A DNA stretch of 64,000 nucleotides, taken from the NCBI GenBank assembly GCA_934718065.1, contig CAKUZR010000007.1:42810-106809 (forward strand), written 5' to 3'. How positions within the stretch are numbered: position 1 is the first letter of the stretch; every line of letters starts with the position of its first letter. The notes below the pieces were generated by a model. It did no database searches. It saw nothing but the letters and a program-made list of their open reading frames with translations, and was not told the DNA's origin. Source of the DNA: an uncultured Treponema sp. (GTDB lineage Bacteria; Spirochaetota; Spirochaetia; Treponematales; Treponemataceae). Shown piece after piece: positions 60,863-64,000 of the stretch. The translations under genes and the position numbers were made by a program.

Positions 60863-61411
60863 ATGCGCACGCTTGAAGAAATTGAAAATGAAATCGCGGA
60901 AACAAAAGCCGAGCTGGAAAATGTCCACGGCACAGAAACAGAAGTTTACTCAAGAATTGTAGGCTACTACCGCGCAGTCAGAAACTGGAACAAAGGAAAG
61001 AAAGACGAATTCAGCCAGCGGAAAATGTTTTCAATCAGCCCTGCTGAAAAAAACACTGGAAATTCCTCGTGCGGCACAGAAAACAGCATGGAAAATTCAA
61101 GCGAAACAGATTTCTCTCAAAAATATGAAATTCAGGAAGAAAATTCCGGCGTGAACAGCGGTTACTACGAAATTTACACAAGAAAAACCTGTCCGAACTG
61201 CCCGCCTGTAAAAAATTTTATGGAAAAAACAAATTTCACAGGCAAATCTGTTGACGTGGACTCCGCGGAAGGACTTGCGGAAGCCGCTGAAAAAGGCGTG
61301 TTCGCCGCCCCGACCGTAATTTTCTACGACAAGAACGGAAACGAAAAAGCAAGGGGACACAGCATAGAAGAGCTTGAAGAAATTTTTTCAGAAATCACAG
61401 CAGAAGCCTGA
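60863..61411 (+). CDS. Glycyl-radical domain of NrdD fused to a glutaredoxin/NrdH-like redoxin
   Basis: A 182-residue two-part protein. Residues 26-55 (EVYSRIVGYYRAVRNWNKGK...) match the glycyl-radical C-terminus of class III reductases; Gly34 in RIVGYY is the predicted radical site. Residues 57-99 are a Ser/Asn/Glu-rich linker. Residues 101-182 form a redoxin domain: YEIYTRKTCPNCPPVKNF with CPNC at 110-113, then AAPTVIFYD with its cis-Pro. The large subunit upstream lacks this radical segment and the radical-SAM activase lies 3 bases downstream, so this protein probably completes the enzyme and may bring its own thiol reductant. GGGAGG precedes the ATG, and a separate promoter is likely. Confidence 0.8.
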   Translation: MRTLEEIENEIAETKAELENVHGTETEVYSRIVGYYRAVRNWNKGKKDEFSQRKMFSISPAEKNTGNSSCGTENSMENSSETDFSQKYEIQEENSGVNSGYYEIYTRKTCPNCPPVKNFMEKTNFTGKSVDVDSAEGLAEAAEKGVFAAPTVIFYDKNGNEKARGHSIEELEEIFSEITAEA

Positions 61412-61414
61412 AAT

Positions 61415-62173
61415 ATGATTTCAAAAGATGAGGAAACCAGGGGAATTCTTCTGAAAACAACGCTCATTGATTTTCCCGGACGCATCGCCTGTGCATTTTT
61501 TCTGCCGGGCTGCAATCTAAGATGTCCGTACTGCTACAACCGCGAGCTTGCGCTGGGAATTCTTCCGGAAGAAAATTCCGTTTCCACCGCTGGTCTTTAC
61601 GAGCATCTGAAAAAAAGAAGAAATCTTCTTTCCGGGCTGGTGCTTAGCGGCGGCGAGGCTCTTCTGAATCCGCGTCTGCCCGAAATAATTGAAAACGCAA
61701 AGTCGCTTGGCTACAAAATAAAGCTGGACACAAACGGAACGCTTCCTGAAAAACTTGAAAAAATAATCCGCGGCAAAAACACAAGGCCGGATTTCATCGC
61801 AATGGACATAAAAACGAGCCCTTCAAAATACGCTGAAAAACTTGCTTTCCACGGACAGAAAAAAACGGAAGCCCAAAAAGAGGCTGAAACAGATTTTCAA
61901 GAGAAAATTTTAAAGTCAGTCAGGCTGGTTTCAGAATTTCCGCCGCAGAACAGGGAATTCCGCACCGTTTTAGTTCCAACTCTGGTTGAAAAAGAAGACA
62001 TCGAGGAAATCTCAAGAATTCTTCCGCCGGACGCGACCTGGAAATTCTCGCAGTTCGCAAACGAAAACTGCCTTTCGCCGGAATTCAACAGAATCGCCCC
62101 TTTTTCACAAACCCAGGCCGAAGCACTTGTGGAAACCGCGCGCAACAAAATTCCAGGCGCAAGCTTAAGGTAG
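61415..62173 (+). CDS. nrdG: Anaerobic ribonucleotide reductase activase (radical SAM)
   Basis: Generates the glycyl radical with S-adenosylmethionine and a [4Fe-4S] cluster. The 252-residue protein has the cluster motif CNLRCPYCYN near residue 30 (CxxxCxxC) preceded by TTLIDFPGRIACAFFLPG, then LSGGEALLNP, IKLDTNGTLPEKL and DFIAMDIKTS. This is the longer NrdG2-like type, not the roughly 155-residue E. coli NrdG. The start ATG is 3 bases after the glycyl-radical/redoxin stop, so the two are tightly linked. Confidence 0.9.
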   Translation: MISKDEETRGILLKTTLIDFPGRIACAFFLPGCNLRCPYCYNRELALGILPEENSVSTAGLYEHLKKRRNLLSGLVLSGGEALLNPRLPEIIENAKSLGYKIKLDTNGTLPEKLEKIIRGKNTRPDFIAMDIKTSPSKYAEKLAFHGQKKTEAQKEAETDFQEKILKSVRLVSEFPPQNREFRTVLVPTLVEKEDIEEISRILPPDATWKFSQFANENCLSPEFNRIAPFSQTQAEALVETARNKIPGASLR

Positions 62174-62216
62174 CCTGAAAAAGTGAATATTTTTTCCTGT
62201 TTTGAGCTTTTTCCTA

Positions 62217-62246
62217 TTGACAACATAAAAAGATTAATGCTATCAT
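62217..62246 (+). promoter_or_regulatory. Promoter of tRNA-Met
   Basis: TTGACA (62217-62222), an 18-base spacer and TATCAT (62241-62246), 14 bases before the tRNA. Confidence 0.75.
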
Positions 62247-62260
62247 TCTAAACATCGTAT

Positions 62261-62333
62261 GGCGATGTAGCTCAGCTGGTAGAGCACCCGGCTCATATCC
62301 GGTAGGTCATAGGTTCAAGCCCCATCATCGCTA
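62261..62333 (+). tRNA. tRNA with CAT anticodon (Met, or Ile2 after lysidine modification)
   Basis: A 73-base cloverleaf: acceptor GGCGATG with CATCGCT (first pair G-U), D arm GCTCAGCTGGTAGAGC, anticodon stem CCGG/CCGG with loop CTCATAT, T arm ATAGG-TTCAAGC-CCCAT and discriminator A. The T stem has an A-C mismatch at 51-63. The acceptor is not the initiator type, which usually has a mismatched first pair. Elongator Met is the default reading; tRNA-Ile(CAT) cannot be excluded by eye. Confidence 0.92.
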
Positions 62334-62334
62334 G

Positions 62335-62365
62335 AAAGACTTGCGTTATGCAAGTCTTTTTTTTT
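62335..62365 (+). terminator. Terminator of tRNA-Met
   Basis: AAAGACTTGC pairs perfectly with GCAAGTCTTT around GTTAT, followed by T6. It begins 2 bases after the tRNA. Confidence 0.93.
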
Positions 62366-62430
62366 CGTAATTTTAATTTTTGAAACGGGACAGATTTTTT
62401 AATAGCCTGAATGTCGAGTTTTTTGTGGCA

Positions 62431-62574
62431 AAGAATAAAAGCGCAGGCAGATTTACAGTTTGTGAAGATTTTTGGCGATTGAATTAATTAAAGTGCAGAG
62501 CACCCGAATTAACACAAGCGAAGCGCGAGCCAAATCCATCTGAGCAAATTGGAAATATGCCGAAAGCGTTCTTT
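62431..62574 (+). repeat. Element 1, copy C (full)
   Basis: Terminal arms GGCAGATTTACAGTTTG and CAAATTGGAAATATGCC pair at 15 of 17 positions, flanked by an outer AGCGC/GCGTT helix. Inner arms GATTTTTGGC/GCCAAATC and the apical GTGC-AGA-GCAC hairpin follow. It lies 66 bases after the tRNA-Met terminator. Nearly collinear with copy A read on the minus strand. No coding frame. Confidence 0.8.
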
Positions 62575-62643
62575 CAGAATTTACAAAAAAACTCGAAATC
62601 AAGGCTAAACAGCAGGAAATTTTATTCGGCCAGAATTTCTGAT

Positions 62644-62783
62644 GTGGCAAGGATTGGAAGGGCGCGCGGAGCGCGTTGCGGAAGAAAAACGAAGTTTTTA
62701 TGGAGCAATGCAGGCGAAAGCCGGAACCCTGAAAAGCCTGGTTTTGGCTGGTGAGCCTTGCGAACCGGACAAAAGCCACCCGA
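62644..62783 (+). repeat. Element 2, copy b
   Basis: The same ends (GTGGCAAGGATTGG, AAAAGCCACCCGA) and core (GGCGAAAGCCGGAA) as copy a at 13459. The variable hairpins are GCGCG-CGGA-GCGCG-like and AAAAAC-GAA-GTTTTT. Near the 3' end CTGGT/ACCGG replaces CTGG/CCAG of copy a, a paired change. It lies between Element 1 copy C and the T-tract array upstream of argF. Confidence 0.75.
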
Positions 62784-62800
62784 CTTATACAAAATTATTT

Positions 62801-62889
62801 GGTTTTATACAGATTTATGTAGTTTTATTCGATTTTATACCGTTTTATATGATTTTATACGGATTTATTCAGTTTTAATCAGTTTTCAG
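62801..62889 (+). repeat. Array of T-tracts repeated every 10 bases upstream of argF
   Basis: Nine consecutive 10-base units of the form [GA]-[TA]TTTA-nnnn, such as GTTTTATACA, GATTTATGTA, GTTTTATTCG and ATTTTATACC. The period is exactly 10 with no indels, matching the DNA helical repeat, so the segment should be intrinsically curved. It ends about 60 bases before the argF start. It is not protein-like in any frame beyond a hydrophobic shadow. Confidence 0.75.
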
Positions 62890-62951
62890 ATGAAAAAAAA
62901 TAATCCGGCCAGCTTATTTACAACCGGTTCAAAAAGATTTATTATGAGCGA

Positions 62952-63896
62952 ATGGAAACATTTAAAGCACCTTTCAAAGGTCGTTCATTATTAAATTGGA
63001 TTGACTGGACACCAGAAGAAATTGAAACATTGCTGAACCTTGCTTTTCAAGTGAAGGCAGAATCTCACCGCGGCGAAATCCACCAGCGTTTTTTAGGAAA
63101 AACAATCGCCCTGATATTTGAAAAACGTTCAACCAGAACAAGAAGTTCTTTTGAAACGGCGTTCGGCGAAGAAGGCGGACACCCGGTTTTTATGTCCACT
63201 GACGATATTCAGCTTGGCGGAAAAGAATCCGTTCAGGACACAGCGCGCGTTCTTGGAAGAATGTTCAGCGCGATAGAATTCCGCGGCTTCAAGCAGGAGC
63301 ACGTGGAGCAGCTCGCGAAATATTCAGGGATTCCTGTTATAAACGGGCTTACCGACGATTTTCATCCGACTCAGGCTCTTGCCGACATAATGACTTTGAA
63401 GGAAAATTTTGAGACTCTCAAAGGATTGAAATGGGCGTTCTGCGGAGACGGAAGAAACAATGTCGCGCGCTCGATGATGCTTATTTCCGCAAAACTTGGA
63501 ATCGATTTTGCAATTTTCAGCCCCAAGGAGCTTTTCCCGGACCAGAAAATTATTGATATTTGCGAGCCTTTTGCAAAAGTTTCAGGTGCAAAAATTCAAA
63601 TCAGTGATAAAATGGATGTTGTGGAAGGCGCTGACTGCCTTTACACAGATGTGTGGGTTTCTATGGGAGAAGAAAAGCTCAAGGACCAGCGCACAAAACT
63701 GCTTGCTCCTTTCCAGGTGAATTCAGAGCTCATGAAAAAAACTGGAAAATCAAACACTATCTTCATGCACTGCCTTCCTGCTGTTAAAGGCCAGGAAGTT
63801 ACAGAAGAGGTTTTTGAAAGCACTGCCAGCCGCGTTTGGGACGAAGCTGAAAACAGAAAGCACACAATAAAAGCAATTATGCTGGGATTGATTTAA
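62952..63896 (+). CDS. argF: Ornithine carbamoyltransferase
   Basis: Makes citrulline from ornithine and carbamoyl phosphate, or the reverse in arginine catabolism. The 314-residue protein has the carbamoyl-phosphate loop EKRSTRTRSSFETAF near residue 52, the family DDFHPTQALADIMT near residue 135 and the ornithine-loop MHCLPAVKGQEVTEEVF near residue 270. The N-terminus METFKAPFKGRSLLNWIDWTP is typical. ATG 62952 is chosen by homology; an ATG at 62944 is out of frame and closes after 16 codons. There are no other arginine genes in the window, so anabolic (argF) versus catabolic (arcB) is open. Confidence 0.93.
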   Translation: METFKAPFKGRSLLNWIDWTPEEIETLLNLAFQVKAESHRGEIHQRFLGKTIALIFEKRSTRTRSSFETAFGEEGGHPVFMSTDDIQLGGKESVQDTARVLGRMFSAIEFRGFKQEHVEQLAKYSGIPVINGLTDDFHPTQALADIMTLKENFETLKGLKWAFCGDGRNNVARSMMLISAKLGIDFAIFSPKELFPDQKIIDICEPFAKVSGAKIQISDKMDVVEGADCLYTDVWVSMGEEKLKDQRTKLLAPFQVNSELMKKTGKSNTIFMHCLPAVKGQEVTEEVFESTASRVWDEAENRKHTIKAIMLGLI

Positions 63897-64000
63897 TTTT
63901 CAGCAGAAAACCGATTATTTTCTAAAAAGGAGGCATGATAAAAAAGTAAACGAACAAGCGGTATTGTGATACGCTGAAGAGATTCAGCGGAACCCAGGCG
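63897..64000 (+). other. Window-edge region with strong ribosome-binding site, 4-codon frame and hairpin
   Basis: AAAAAGGAGGC lies directly before ATG at 63937 or so, but that frame closes after MIKK. Further on GCTGAA-GAGA-TTCAGC forms a small hairpin. This could be a leader peptide or structured leader of a gene beyond the window. No terminator follows argF. Not enough sequence to decide. Confidence 0.3.

Noticed and set aside
13005..62783. CRISPR array or phage attachment sites for the repeats
   Set aside because: Copies are few, long, diverged and dispersed, with no regular spacers, no cas genes, and no integrase or duplicated tRNA 3' ends.
62642..62878. Plus-strand open frame covering Element 2 copy b and the T-tract array
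   Set aside because: Its sequence is explained by the repeat element and the 10-base array, and its hydrophobic end is a by-product of T-rich units. No start signals.
62944..62994. ATG at 62944 as the argF start
   Set aside because: Out of frame with argF; closes after 16 codons. The frame from 62952 gives the typical N-terminus.

Overview
This 64 kb window looks like a chromosomal stretch of a host-associated spirochaete, most probably a Treponema. This rests on spirochaete-type genes (tandem DUF115/Maf-like proteins, a 29-residue COX24-like protein, many Treponema-style lipoproteins and TPR proteins), frequent TTG/GTG starts, TTGACA-N17-TATAAT-type promoters and very A-rich coding DNA. It is mostly ordinary housekeeping sequence. 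I see no prophage, transposase or CRISPR array.

Layout. 1-8.1 kb: tsaC, an FtsB-like protein, a very acidic protein with repeated SLDDF motifs, two tandem DUF115/Maf-like proteins and a membrane protein with a degenerate GGDEF-like domain. 8.1-13 kb: two lipoproteins and a eukaryote-like (IleS2-type) ileS. 13.1-15.7 kb: a metal/redox locus with a Fur-family protein reduced to its DNA-binding domain, a ZIP transporter, a flavodoxin and a DUF3793 protein, tied together by three copies of a shared operator. 15.7-23.7 kb: a secreted protein, thiI, a lipid-type glycosyltransferase with an outer-membrane protein, a family 4 uracil-DNA glycosylase and priA. 23.7-31.9 kb (minus strand): truA, DUF2225, acpS, cdaR, cdaA, folP, dxs, a COX24-like gene, miaA and rpoZ, linking c-di-AMP, isoprenoid, folate and tRNA functions. 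31.9-32.9 kb is a 1 kb gene-poor block with a candidate small RNA, several copies of a structured repeat and tRNA-Lys. 33-41.7 kb: recO, pyrimidine nucleoside phosphorylase, recJ with a large insertion, an M23 peptidase, ligA and trmB. 41.7-56.3 kb: spirochaete envelope proteins, dinB running in frame into a giant exported protein, TPR/NHL proteins, surE and a galactokinase-like protein lacking signature residues. 56.4-62.2 kb: lnt, nrdR, nrdD, a glycyl-radical-domain/redoxin fusion and the radical-SAM activase. 62.2-64 kb: tRNA-Met, two repeat elements, a 10-bp-phased T-tract array and argF.

Most interesting points. (1) The class III ribonucleotide reductase appears split: NrdD stops after its zinc site, and the missing glycyl-radical segment is encoded by the next gene, fused to a CPNC redoxin. 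(2) A dispersed, roughly 140-bp element (three full and two partial copies) has a nested stem structure in which the arms covary between copies. Two full copies lie near the two tRNA genes. (3) A second dispersed element carries interchangeable GAA-loop hairpins. (4) A Fur DNA-binding-domain-only regulator and its likely operator occur at two promoters. (5) dinB lacks a stop codon and continues into an exported protein. (6) There is a promoter-to-terminator candidate sRNA upstream of rpoZ. All functional statements are inferred from motifs read by eye; no database search was possible.
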